Origin: Asticcacaulis sp. UBA2476
GTDB taxonomy: Bacteria; Pseudomonadota; Alphaproteobacteria; Caulobacterales; Caulobacteraceae
NCBI GenBank assembly: GCA_002342035.1
Contig: DDPE01000089.1
Coordinates: 1 to 49,232, forward strand
Direction of reading: 5' to 3'
Length of the DNA stretch: 49,232 nt
The notes under the pieces were generated by a model. It was not told the DNA's origin. It saw only the letters and a program-made list of their open reading frames with translations, and did no database searches. Shown piece by piece: positions 6,594 through 14,967 of the stretch. The stretch's first letter is position 1. Each line of letters begins with the position of its first letter. The translations under genes and the position numbers were made by a program.

Positions 6594-7589
6594 ATGACCT
6601 TTGCTGTTCAAAACAACTACGGCGCCTATGTCGTTAGCGCCCTGTTTGATGCCGCCGATGAGGCGATTGTCGCCTTGTCCGATGGGCGGGTGGTGTTTGT
6701 CGATGTCGATATGAGTTTTGACGCGCACCCCAATGCCGGAATTTTGTGCGCCGTAGTCCACCCCACCGGCGTTGGCATCGTCACCGGCGGCGATGACGGT
6801 CGTGTGGTGTGGACGACCAAGGACTCTCAACCGATTGAGCTTTTGAACATCAAGGGCGCGTGGTTCGATTCCGTTGCCGTTAATGCCGAGGCCATGCTTC
6901 TGGCCGCCGCATCGGGCAAAAAGGTCTATATCTATGACCTGGCCAAAAAGGGTGAACCCAAGATTTTCGAGCACCCCAACAGCGTCTCAGGGCTGGTGTT
7001 CGACCCCAAAGGCCGTAAGCTTTATTGCGCCTCTTATAATGGTGCCTATGTCTGGTTTTCACGCATCCACCCGCAAAAGCCGCAACTGCTGAAATGGGCA
7101 GGCTCACACACCGGCATTGCCATCTCCCCCGATGGCAAGTTTGTGGTTACCTCGATGCAGGAAAATTCATTGCATGGCTGGCGGCTGTCGGATTCCAAAG
7201 ACATGCGCATGGGTGGCTATCCGACCAAGATCAAGTCGATCGACTTCTTCGCCAAGGGCAAGCTTTTGGCCACATCCGGGGCCAATGGCGCGGTGGTGTG
7301 GCCGTTTCTGAAGGCTAACGGGCCGATGGGCGAAGAGGCGTCTGAGATCAATGCCGATGAGTCGTCTATGGTCACGGTTGTGGCTGGCGCGCCCGAAGAT
7401 ACAGTGCTGGCGGCAGGTCTTGATGACGGCCGGGTATGGGTGGCTGAGCTGCAATCGACCGGCATCGAATACATCCAGCGCGAAAAGGGCTCGCCCGTTT
7501 CTGCTTTAGCGGTATCAGGTGACGCCGCCCGCATCCTGTTTGGTAACGAAGACGGCTATGTATGGCTGTTTGAATCGACGGCTGATTGA
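6594..7589 (+). CDS. WD40-repeat beta-propeller protein
   Basis: A 331-residue cytoplasmic protein (no signal peptide) built of repeated segments of about 40 residues: VALSDGRVVFVDVD, GGDDGRVVWTT, AAASGKKVYIYDLAK, GLVFDPKGRKLYCASYNGAYVW, AISPDGKFVVTSMQENSLHGW, TSGANGAVVWPF, AAGLDDGRVWVAEL and FGNEDGYVWLF. This is the WD40 pattern of a seven- or eight-bladed propeller, a docking surface rather than an enzyme. It lies behind the CobW GTPase with a strong ribosome-binding site and no plus-strand terminator with a clear U-run between them, so they may act together; this is inference. The target is unknown. Confidence 0.85.
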   Translation: MTFAVQNNYGAYVVSALFDAADEAIVALSDGRVVFVDVDMSFDAHPNAGILCAVVHPTGVGIVTGGDDGRVVWTTKDSQPIELLNIKGAWFDSVAVNAEAMLLAAASGKKVYIYDLAKKGEPKIFEHPNSVSGLVFDPKGRKLYCASYNGAYVWFSRIHPQKPQLLKWAGSHTGIAISPDGKFVVTSMQENSLHGWRLSDSKDMRMGGYPTKIKSIDFFAKGKLLATSGANGAVVWPFLKANGPMGEEASEINADESSMVTVVAGAPEDTVLAAGLDDGRVWVAELQSTGIEYIQREKGSPVSALAVSGDAARILFGNEDGYVWLFESTAD

Positions 7590-7651
7590 CGCGCTCCAAT
7601 TATTTACCAAAATGGTATATACCGCTTAGGCAAGGTTATTCGGGGCGTTTG

Positions 7652-8356
7652 ATGTCGGGGTTTTTCGCAAAGCTTAAATCCGTCAAGTGGGGACGGGTTT
7701 TGTTAGGGCTGGTGCTTGGGTTTTTTGTCTTCAGCGTGGCCTCAGTCCTGATCCACCGCTTTGTGCCGGTGCCGGTGACCTTCCTGATGGTGCAGCGCCT
7801 GTTTGAAGGCGAAGGCTATGATCACCGCTGGGTGTCGATGAAAAACATCAGCCCGCACCTGCAAACCGCCGTGATCGGCGCCGAAGACGCCCGCTTTTGC
7901 AGCCACGATGGCTTTGATTTTGAAGCCATCGAAAAAGCCCAGAAATATAATGCTCGCCACACCAAGCGTAAGCGTGGGGCCTCGACCATATCGCAGCAAA
8001 CCGCCAAGAACGTCTTCCTGTGGCCCGCGCGGTCGTGGGTGCGTAAAGGGGCTGAGGTCTATTATACCGTCCTGATTGAGACCCTGTGGCCGAAAAAGCG
8101 GATCATGGAAGTTTACCTCAATAGTGTCGAATGGGGCCCTGGGGTTTATGGGGCCGAGTCGGCGTCGCGGTACTGGTTCAAAAAAAGCGCATCTGACCTG
8201 AACCGTGCCGAAGCCTCACGCCTGGCGGCCATCCTGCCGAGCCCGCGTAAGTGGCGGGCCGCGAAACCGGGTAAATACGTCGCCAAACGCTCCGGCCGCA
8301 TCCGTGCCAATGCCTCAAGCATAAAGGCGACGGGCGATATGGCGTGTCTGAATTAG
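7652..8356 (+). CDS. mtgA: Monofunctional peptidoglycan transglycosylase MtgA
   Basis: MtgA polymerises lipid II into glycan strands at the inner membrane and belongs to family GT51. After a short basic N-terminus there is one membrane anchor (VLLGLVLGFFVFSVASVLI, about residues 14-32). The GT51 motifs follow: AVIGAEDARFCSHDGFD with the catalytic Glu, RGASTISQQTAKNVFLW, KRIMEVYLNSVEWG, and AARLAAILP-type EASRLAAILPSPRKW. ATG 7652 is chosen because it places a short basic stretch before the anchor; the frame extends upstream to 7586 with unlikely sequence. 234 residues, normal for the family. It has no transpeptidase domain. Confidence 0.93.
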   Translation: MSGFFAKLKSVKWGRVLLGLVLGFFVFSVASVLIHRFVPVPVTFLMVQRLFEGEGYDHRWVSMKNISPHLQTAVIGAEDARFCSHDGFDFEAIEKAQKYNARHTKRKRGASTISQQTAKNVFLWPARSWVRKGAEVYYTVLIETLWPKKRIMEVYLNSVEWGPGVYGAESASRYWFKKSASDLNRAEASRLAAILPSPRKWRAAKPGKYVAKRSGRIRANASSIKATGDMACLN

Positions 8357-8446
8357 TTAATAGCTAATATCCCGCGCAACTATTGGGTTGACGATTAAGC
8401 CCAAATGCCTTTCCCTGTGCCCGTTCTGTTTCAGGGAGAGGGTTTC

Positions 8447-10315
8447 ATGATCATCAAGCGTTTGATGCTGTCCGCCGCTATGGTCGCTATATTAAGCGGC
8501 TGCGCCACTACATCGTCAGTTGAGCCGTCTGCCCCGCCGATGGCCACGGCCCCCGAAGCGTCGGTATCGACCAAGCCTACCCCCGAAGAGGCCAAGGCTT
8601 TTGTCGATGCGGCCGAGACAAAACTGGCGGAAATGAGCGAATATGCCGCGCGCGTGCAGTGGCTGCGGGCGACCTATATCAATTTCGACAGCATGTGGCT
8701 GGAGTCCAAGGTCAATGGCGAATTTACCGAGCAAACCGTCACCTTTGCCATGGAAGCCGCCAAATATGACGGCGTTGATGTCGATCCGGTCACGGCGCGT
8801 AAACTCAAGCTTTTGAAACTGGCCCTGTCCCTGCCTGCCGCCGATCGTCCGGGCGCCGCCGATGAACTGGCCAAGCTGTCGACCAAGCTGGATTCGGTCT
8901 ACTCGACCGGAAAATTCACCTATAACGCCAAAACCTATACACTCAATGATGCCTCAGAAGTCATGGCCAGGTCGCGCAATCCGGCGGAGCTGCGGGCCAT
9001 GTTCGAAGGCTGGCGCACCGTGTCACCGGCCATGAAGGCCGACTATACCAAGCTGATCGAACTGTCGAACGAAGGTGCCAAGGGCTTAGGTTTTACGGAT
9101 GCCGGCGCCATGTGGCGGTCGGGCTATGATATGGAACCCGATACCTTTGCCGCCGAAACCGACCGTCTGTGGGCACAGGTTGAGCCGTTCTATGAGAACC
9201 TGCATTGCTATGTGCGCACCAAGCTGAATGAAAAATACGGCGATGCGGTGCAACCGAAAAACGGGCCAATCCGCGCGGATCTGCTCGGCAATATGTGGGC
9301 GCAGGACTGGGCCAATATCTATGATATCGCCGCCCCCAAAACCGGCAATTATAAGCCCGCCTATAATCTTGACGCGCTGCTGAAATCGAAGAAGTACGAT
9401 GAAATCAAGATGGTCAAGACCGGTGAGGGTTTCTATACCTCGCTAGGCTTAGCACCGCTGCCGCAAACCTTCTGGGAACGCTCGATGATCGTGCGCCCGA
9501 AAGACCGCGAAGTCGTCTGCCACGCCTCGGCCTGGGACCTCGATAATGCCGACGATATCCGCATCAAGATGTGCACCAATGTCAACGGCGAAGACCTCTA
9601 TACCGTCCACCACGAACTGGGCCACAACTACTATCAGCGCGCCTATAAGAACCAGCCGTTCCTGTTTAAAAATGGCGCTAACGATGGTTTCCACGAAGCG
9701 ATCGGTGATTTCGTAGGTCTGTCATCGGTGACCCCGACCTATCTCAACCAGATCGGTCTGCTGGATAAGGTGCCCGCCCAGACGGGTGAGGATATTCCGT
9801 ACCTGCTGAAAATGGCGATGCAGAAAATTGCCTTCATGCCGTTTGGTCTGCTGGTCGATCGCTGGCGCTGGGAAGTCTATTCCGGTCAGATCACACCGGC
9901 GCAATATAATGACCGTTGGTGGGCGCTGGTCAAAAAATATCAGGGCTTAACGCCTCCAGGCGCGCGCCCTGTCGCGGCCTTCGATCCGGGTTCAAAGTAC
10001 CATGTGGCGGCGTCTGTGCCCTATACGCGTTATTTCTTGGCCCACGTTTACCAGTTCCAGTTCCAGAAAGCCGCCTGTGATCAGATCGGCTTTAAGGGGC
10101 CGCTTTACCGCTGCTCGATCTACGGGGAAAAGGCCGTCGGCGAAAAGTTCAACAAGATGATGGAGATGGGTCAGTCAAAGCCGTGGCCGGACGCGCTCGA
10201 AGCCTTTACCGGCACGCGCCAGACCGATGCCTCGGCGGTGACGGAATATTTCGCACCGCTCAACACCTGGCTGATCCAGCAGAACAAGGGTCAGAAGTGC
10301 GGGTGGGAAGCGTAG
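8447..10315 (+). CDS. M2-family (ACE-like) zinc peptidase, lipoprotein
   Basis: A 622-residue homologue of angiotensin-converting enzyme, a zinc dipeptidyl carboxypeptidase. The N-terminus MIIKRLMLSAAMVAILSGC is a lipoprotein signal with Cys19 as the lipidation site. The zinc site is HELGH (389-393), with Glu417 in GFHEAIGD as third ligand. Later conserved segments include PFGLLVDRWRWEV and VPYTRYFLAHVYQFQ, the chloride/substrate region of the family. AGGGAGAG precedes ATG 8447. Such peptidases are frequent in Caulobacterales and Xanthomonadales and presumably digest peptides in the periplasm. Followed directly by a hairpin terminator. Confidence 0.93.
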   Translation: MIIKRLMLSAAMVAILSGCATTSSVEPSAPPMATAPEASVSTKPTPEEAKAFVDAAETKLAEMSEYAARVQWLRATYINFDSMWLESKVNGEFTEQTVTFAMEAAKYDGVDVDPVTARKLKLLKLALSLPAADRPGAADELAKLSTKLDSVYSTGKFTYNAKTYTLNDASEVMARSRNPAELRAMFEGWRTVSPAMKADYTKLIELSNEGAKGLGFTDAGAMWRSGYDMEPDTFAAETDRLWAQVEPFYENLHCYVRTKLNEKYGDAVQPKNGPIRADLLGNMWAQDWANIYDIAAPKTGNYKPAYNLDALLKSKKYDEIKMVKTGEGFYTSLGLAPLPQTFWERSMIVRPKDREVVCHASAWDLDNADDIRIKMCTNVNGEDLYTVHHELGHNYYQRAYKNQPFLFKNGANDGFHEAIGDFVGLSSVTPTYLNQIGLLDKVPAQTGEDIPYLLKMAMQKIAFMPFGLLVDRWRWEVYSGQITPAQYNDRWWALVKKYQGLTPPGARPVAAFDPGSKYHVAASVPYTRYFLAHVYQFQFQKAACDQIGFKGPLYRCSIYGEKAVGEKFNKMMEMGQSKPWPDALEAFTGTRQTDASAVTEYFAPLNTWLIQQNKGQKCGWEA

Positions 10316-10321
10316 GGTCTC

Positions 10322-10370
10322 ATGAAAAAGTTTCGGCGGCTCAAGGGCCGCCGAATACGTTTTTCATGGA
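10322..10370. terminator. Bidirectional terminator between peptidase gene and AT-rich gene
   Basis: TTCGGCGGC (10332-10340) pairs with GCCGCCGAA (10347-10355), and outside it CATGAAAAA (10321-10329) pairs with TTTTTCATG (10360-10368). The A- and T-runs flank the GC stem on both sides, so it can end transcription from both the M2 peptidase (plus) and the convergent gene at 10375 (minus). Confidence 0.75.
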
Positions 10371-10374
10371 AGAA

Positions 10375-11055
10375 CTAGCTATCATCTAAACTGGTAATGG
10401 CCTCTGCTATAATTTCATCAAAGGCGATTGTTTTATAGTAATAATGGCCGCCAATAGTTGCCGGATTTCCACCAATAAATAATAACCCTCTTGAAACAAA
10501 ATCTATAAGTTGACTATTAATTTCGGTTTCAGGGGCTTTATATGGGCGATCTAAAAATCTTACTATATCGCCTGCACTTAAAAATAAATGATACCCATCA
10601 TAATTTTTTTCTGATGCTTTGATGTCAAATACTGATTTCAATGTCACTAACATTTGCAAATCTGCTTGTGACATTGATGCAATTCTGCGTGCAGTACGTG
10701 CAACTTTACTAGGATCAATTTGCGCTTTTTGACTTTCACCAATTAGCATCAAAGCCAAAATTTTTAAATTATGCCGAAATTCACCTAGCTTTGCGGCTTC
10801 ATAGTAAGCAATTGTGTTGGGTATAAGGCCCTCGTAATCTGGGTCTGTTAGTAATTCTATGTTGCCTTTGGCAACTTGCTCTAAAAGCAATCGCGTGGAT
10901 TTTTCGATATTATTTTTAGAGACTATTTCAATAAATTTAACAGCAATTGATGTGGCTGGAACACCTAAAGCACTAAGCATTTCAGCCAATATTGTAGATG
11001 ATACAGATAGTATCCCCTGTGCGCCTTTTACTGGTTTAGGCAATTTAGGTTTCAA
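10375..11055 (-). CDS. Unknown A+T-rich orphan gene
   Basis: A 226-residue protein I do not recognise. Two 60-base rows counted inside it (10441 and 10501) hold 23 and 20 G+C, about 33-38%, against more than 55% in neighbouring genes, and it uses A/T-ending codons. The N-terminus has an amphipathic or weakly hydrophobic helix (GILSVSSTILAEMLSALGVPATSIAVKF would span residues 13-40), then Lys/Glu-rich helices, and a C-terminal half with ADLQMLVTLKSVFDI and GLLFIGGNPATIGGHYYY. No signal peptide is clear. The composition suggests recent acquisition. It is convergent to the M2 peptidase gene and sits in tandem after the 2-oxoglutarate oxygenase gene. A defence, toxin or phage-derived role is possible but nothing shows it. 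Confidence 0.75.
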   Translation of the reverse strand: MKPKLPKPVKGAQGILSVSSTILAEMLSALGVPATSIAVKFIEIVSKNNIEKSTRLLLEQVAKGNIELLTDPDYEGLIPNTIAYYEAAKLGEFRHNLKILALMLIGESQKAQIDPSKVARTARRIASMSQADLQMLVTLKSVFDIKASEKNYDGYHLFLSAGDIVRFLDRPYKAPETEINSQLIDFVSRGLLFIGGNPATIGGHYYYKTIAFDEIIAEAITSLDDS

Positions 11056-11074
11056 AGCCTTCTCCTTGTTCCGG

Positions 11075-12028
11075 CTACGTCAGTTTGATCTCGCGCAGGC
11101 GTTGCTGGAGGAAGTCCTCGGCGGTGATGGGATCGGGGAACTGGTTCGGGCGGCCTGCGCTGATGCAGTTTTTGAGCGTCTCAATCACATAGGGCGGTTC
11201 GAAGTGCAGGAAAAACGGCGTCGAATAGCGTGAAAAGTCCTTGCGGCCCTCGGCGGGATTGACGACGCGGTGGATGGTGGATGGCAGCACACCATTGGTC
11301 AGGCGCGACAGCATATCGCCGATATTGATGACGATGCAGCCCTCCGGCGGGGTGATCGGTAGCCATGTGCCGTCACGATCCTGAAGCTGCAAACCCGGTT
11401 CTTCGGCTCCCATCAGCAGGGTAATGACATTGATATCGCCGTGGGCACCGGCGCGCACGCTCATCCCCTCAGACGTCACCGGCGGATAATGCAGCAAACG
11501 TAAGACCGAATTGCCTTCGCGCACGGTGGGGGTAAAAAATTCCGGATCGAGTTTCAGATAGATGGCAATGGCTTTCAGCACCCGTTTGCCGAGGAAATCG
11601 AGCGCGGTATAAAGCTCCGACACATGGTCGCGAAAGCCGCTGACTTCGCCGGGCCAGACGTTCTCTAGCATATAGTCGCGGTAAGGGTGGCCATCGGGCA
11701 AATCGCGTCCGGTATGCCAAAATTCCTTAAGGTCGTGGTGGCTGGCACCCTTGGCGGTCTCAATCCCAAACGGGGTGTAGCCGCGCTGCCCACCGACGCC
11801 GACCTTATATTGCATCTTGGTGTCGGTCGGGAGAGCGAAAAACGCTTTGGTATCATCAAGCGCCTGATCGACCAGAGTCCTATCCAGCCCCGCCCCGTCC
11901 TTATCGAACAGGCCCGACAGCACGGCAAAACCATAACGCTCAAACGACGCCCCCAGGCTTTGCGCAAAGGCGTCGATATCCTCGGCATAAAGGCTGATCG
12001 GCACGGGGGTGATGGCGGAAGTGGTCAT
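11075..12028 (-). CDS. Isopenicillin-N-synthase-like 2-oxoglutarate/Fe(II) oxygenase
   Basis: A 317-residue member of the 2-oxoglutarate-dependent dioxygenase family with the plant/fungal-type N-terminal DIOX_N domain (SFERYGFAVLSG near 28-39). The iron triad is His196-x-Asp198 (AHGDINVITLL) and His253 (TIHRVVNP), and Arg267-x-Ser269 (RYS) is the 2-oxoglutarate-binding motif. The oxygenase is therefore probably active, with an unknown substrate; bacterial relatives act on nucleobases, amino acids or ethylene-forming chemistry. ATG 12028 is preferred over the in-frame GTG at 12043, whose five extra residues add nothing conserved. Cytoplasmic. Confidence 0.88.
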   Translation of the reverse strand: MTTSAITPVPISLYAEDIDAFAQSLGASFERYGFAVLSGLFDKDGAGLDRTLVDQALDDTKAFFALPTDTKMQYKVGVGGQRGYTPFGIETAKGASHHDLKEFWHTGRDLPDGHPYRDYMLENVWPGEVSGFRDHVSELYTALDFLGKRVLKAIAIYLKLDPEFFTPTVREGNSVLRLLHYPPVTSEGMSVRAGAHGDINVITLLMGAEEPGLQLQDRDGTWLPITPPEGCIVINIGDMLSRLTNGVLPSTIHRVVNPAEGRKDFSRYSTPFFLHFEPPYVIETLKNCISAGRPNQFPDPITAEDFLQQRLREIKLT

Positions 12029-12272
12029 GGGGAAACCTGTCACAATAGATACGTGTTGGGTGGCTATGCCTTAATCCGGCATCGATTGGGGCGCAAGGGA
12101 TGAAAATGCCGCACTTGCCGTGACGCGCGATCCATATTAACCCGCGTAATTCTATCACAGTCGCCCAAAACTTCGGCGGTTGAGGAAATTTTAATTGCGG
12201 GGCGGCTTTAACCATTGTTCATATCGGTTAAAGTCACAAAGTTTGGAATCGAAAGAGCCGTTGCGCATAGCC

Positions 12273-14063
12273 ATGAGATTGTGGGCTCACAAACCCTTAA
12301 CGTCAAATATCCGCGGCCTTAGCGCCGGCGCGCTTTTGTGCGCCTTGTGGTTATCGCTGATGGCCGTGCCTGCCATAGCCACACCTGCGGTAACGGAGGC
12401 GCCCGCCTCGGCCTCGACGGATCAGGTTCTGGCCGAAATGGTCGATCCGAAATTCCAGCCGATCAATTCGACGAAAGCCCTGAAATCGTCTGAGCAGTCG
12501 GTGGTGCGGGTGCTGGTGGTTTATCGTGGTTTCGGCGGTGTGCCGCTCGATGCGGTCGGCATGGGCTCCGGCTTTGTAGTCGCCCCCGGTTATATCGTCA
12601 CCAATTTCCATGTGGTTGAAGCGCCGCCCGAAGCTTCATCGGCGGAAATCTACATCGTGCCGCATAAGGACACCGGCGCAGGCTATCAGCAGGTCGAACT
12701 GGTCAAGTCCTGGACCGAAGGCGATCTGGCGCTGCTGAAAGCCCCAACATTGAAAGTCGCGCCGCTTAAGCTTTATCTGACCCCACAAAAGAACCAGCGC
12801 ATCATTGCCATGGGCTATCCCGGCGTGACCGATCGCTTGCTGAAACGCGGCGGGACGGAGCTTTTGGTGCCTGCGGATGCCTATGTCACTCAGGGCTCGA
12901 TCGCGCTGTTTGCCTCGACCAACCCTGATGGCGGGCGGGTCGATACGCTGTTTCATACGGCACCCGTTAACCCCGGTAATTCGGGTGGCCCACTGCTGGA
13001 TGAATGTGGTCAGGTGGTCGGCGTCAATACCTGGAGCGCGGCCTCATCCTTGTCGGACAGCGGTGATTTCGATGTGCCGGCGGGGCAATATGTCGCCACT
13101 CATGTGTCGGCGCTTAATACGTTTTTGAGTTCGGCGGGCATTACCCCGCAGATTCAGGGTGAAGCCTGTTACGCCAAGTCCGAGGACGAAATCTCCAAGG
13201 ACGATGCCCTGACCAAGGCGCTGGCGGCGGCGGCCGAAGCGCAGCGTCAACGGCTGGAGCAGGCCAAAAAGGCTGAAGCGGCGTCAGCCCTGATGGATCA
13301 GTTGCAACTGGCCGCCCTTGTCGTGCTGTCAGTTCTGGTGCTGGTGCTGATCGTCGTCCATATCCGTCGTGAGCGTGAGCACAAGGAAAAAGCGGCACCG
13401 ACAGCCTATGCGGTTGAGCCAGACACGGCGGATGCCAAGCCGCTGCACCTGAAAACGACACCGGCCAAGGTGCGTATCAAGCATCCCTTCCCGTGGGGCT
13501 GGACATTGCTTGGGGTGCTGGTGGTCATACTGGCCATGGTATTTGTGGTGCGCGATTCGGGCTTATGGGAACGGCATGCGGCCAAGAAAGCCGCCGCTGA
13601 GACCTCGTCCGAAGGGCTGGTGCGGCTGGCCTGTGAGGTCGATAAATCGGCTTCGCCACGCCCACTGAATGGCGCAGGGCCGACCGAGTTTGAGTTTGAG
13701 GCCTCGCGCGCCTGCGTCAATAACCGCACCCCTTATGAGCGTCAGGCGGATGGGTCTTTGTTGCGCTTTACGGTTAGCGACTCTGAGCCTTTTGCGGCTA
13801 AACTCGAACTGTCCAAAGACGGGCTAAGGTTTAAACGCAGCGATTACCGCCTGTCACCGGAGGCCCATCAGGCCTATGTGTCTCAGCGCACGGCGCTTGG
13901 GACTTTGCGCTGTGCCGCCCCGGACAATGCCGGTCAGCAGGCGGCGTTGAAAGATAATCTGCAAAAGGTGCGCACCCTGGCGCAGTCTTACCTGACGGCG
14001 CAACCAGAGACCCAGACCGTGTGGCGCTGTCATAAAACTGAGGCTGCCAAGCCCGTAAACTAA
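12273..14063 (+). CDS. Membrane-anchored trypsin-like serine protease
   Basis: A 596-residue protein with a signal sequence or N-terminal anchor (about 13-36), a periplasmic S1-type protease domain, and two further membrane helices. The catalytic triad is His113 (TNFHVVEA), Asp151 (EGDLALLKAP) and Ser237 (NPGNSGGPLLD), as in DegP/HtrA-like enzymes, but no PDZ domain follows. Residues 312-345 are an Ala/Glu/Lys-rich helix, probably coiled coil; helices at about 346-363 and 409-426 enclose a roughly 45-residue cytoplasmic loop. The C-terminal 170 residues should be periplasmic and contain several Cys. ATG 12273 is chosen for the signal sequence; the ribosome-binding site is weak. Substrate unknown. 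The domain order is unusual to me. Confidence 0.82.
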   Translation: MRLWAHKPLTSNIRGLSAGALLCALWLSLMAVPAIATPAVTEAPASASTDQVLAEMVDPKFQPINSTKALKSSEQSVVRVLVVYRGFGGVPLDAVGMGSGFVVAPGYIVTNFHVVEAPPEASSAEIYIVPHKDTGAGYQQVELVKSWTEGDLALLKAPTLKVAPLKLYLTPQKNQRIIAMGYPGVTDRLLKRGGTELLVPADAYVTQGSIALFASTNPDGGRVDTLFHTAPVNPGNSGGPLLDECGQVVGVNTWSAASSLSDSGDFDVPAGQYVATHVSALNTFLSSAGITPQIQGEACYAKSEDEISKDDALTKALAAAAEAQRQRLEQAKKAEAASALMDQLQLAALVVLSVLVLVLIVVHIRREREHKEKAAPTAYAVEPDTADAKPLHLKTTPAKVRIKHPFPWGWTLLGVLVVILAMVFVVRDSGLWERHAAKKAAAETSSEGLVRLACEVDKSASPRPLNGAGPTEFEFEASRACVNNRTPYERQADGSLLRFTVSDSEPFAAKLELSKDGLRFKRSDYRLSPEAHQAYVSQRTALGTLRCAAPDNAGQQAALKDNLQKVRTLAQSYLTAQPETQTVWRCHKTEAAKPVN

Positions 14064-14236
14064 TATCCTCATCGGCTTTTGATCGCATGTTTATGGCCGT
14101 CTTATTTTTGGGTCGGTCATCGGCATTGGTTGTTTGCGACGTTCATTCTAGGTTCAGCAAAACTGGAATAGTTTCAGCTCATATCCGCTTCAACCCATGA
14201 ATGGCGGAAGGTCTGAGCTTAAGGGAGAGTTTAAGC

Positions 14237-14902
14237 ATGAAAAAAGTTCTGTTAGGTTTCGCTGCGACCGGTATTTTGCTGGCGGGCTGTACGACCACCG
14301 ACCCAAACACGGGTCAGGTGGTGCGTGATAACACCAAAACCAATGCCATCATCGGTGCGGCCGTCGGTGCTGCGGCGGGTTATGCCACCAACACCAATAA
14401 GGGTGAGCAGGGCCGCAAAAACGCGATCATCGGTGCTGGCATTGGTGCGCTCGGTGGCGCCGCCGTCGGCAACTACATGGATAAGCAGCAGGCTGAACTG
14501 CGTAAAAAGCTGGCCAATACCGGCGTGACGGTCGACCGTAATGGCGATGTCATTACCCTGAACATGCCGTCCGACGTGACCTTCCCCGTCAATGGCGATC
14601 AGGTAGATACCCGTTTCTACAAAGTTCTTGACGATGTTTCGGGTGTTCTGAAAGATTATCCGTCGACCTATATCGATGTGATCGGCCACGCCGATTCGAC
14701 CGGCGCTGATGATTACAATCAGGCCCTGTCGGAGCGTCGCGCCAATTCGGTGGCCAACTATATGTCGAGCCGCGGCGTCGCTTATCAGCGTATCTATGTG
14801 GCCGGTGCCGGTGAAACCCGTCCGATCGCCTCAAACGATACTGAATCGGGCCGCGCTCAAAACCGTCGCGTCGAAGTGACTTTGCGTCCGGTTGAGCAGT
14901 AG
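14237..14902 (+). CDS. OmpA-family peptidoglycan-binding lipoprotein (YiaD-like)
   Basis: A 221-residue outer-membrane lipoprotein. The signal MKKVLLGFAATGILLAGC has a clear lipobox (LAGC, Cys18). Next comes a glycine-zipper segment (IIGAAVGAAAGYATN, then IIGAGIGALGGAAVG), which may insert into the membrane. The C-terminal OmpA domain has DVIGHADSTGADDYNQALSERRA, carrying the Asp and Arg that hold diaminopimelate of peptidoglycan, and ends QNRRVEVTLRP. AAGGGAGAG precedes ATG 14237. It links the outer membrane to the cell wall. Monocistronic, with a terminator-like hairpin downstream. Confidence 0.93.
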   Translation: MKKVLLGFAATGILLAGCTTTDPNTGQVVRDNTKTNAIIGAAVGAAAGYATNTNKGEQGRKNAIIGAGIGALGGAAVGNYMDKQQAELRKKLANTGVTVDRNGDVITLNMPSDVTFPVNGDQVDTRFYKVLDDVSGVLKDYPSTYIDVIGHADSTGADDYNQALSERRANSVANYMSSRGVAYQRIYVAGAGETRPIASNDTESGRAQNRRVEVTLRPVEQ

Positions 14903-14940
14903 CTTTAGGCAGTAATTTTTAAATACCTCTAATCTATAAC

Positions 14941-14967
14941 AGGCGGCATGACACCCTCATGCCGCCT
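14941..14967 (+). terminator. Hairpin after the OmpA gene, overlapping the next start codon
   Basis: AGGCGGCATG (14941-14950) pairs perfectly with CATGCCGCCT (14958-14967) around a 7-base loop, followed by GTCTTT. It looks like a weak Rho-independent terminator of the OmpA-type gene, yet the best start codon of the WecG-type gene (14948) lies inside its 5' arm. Confidence 0.55.
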
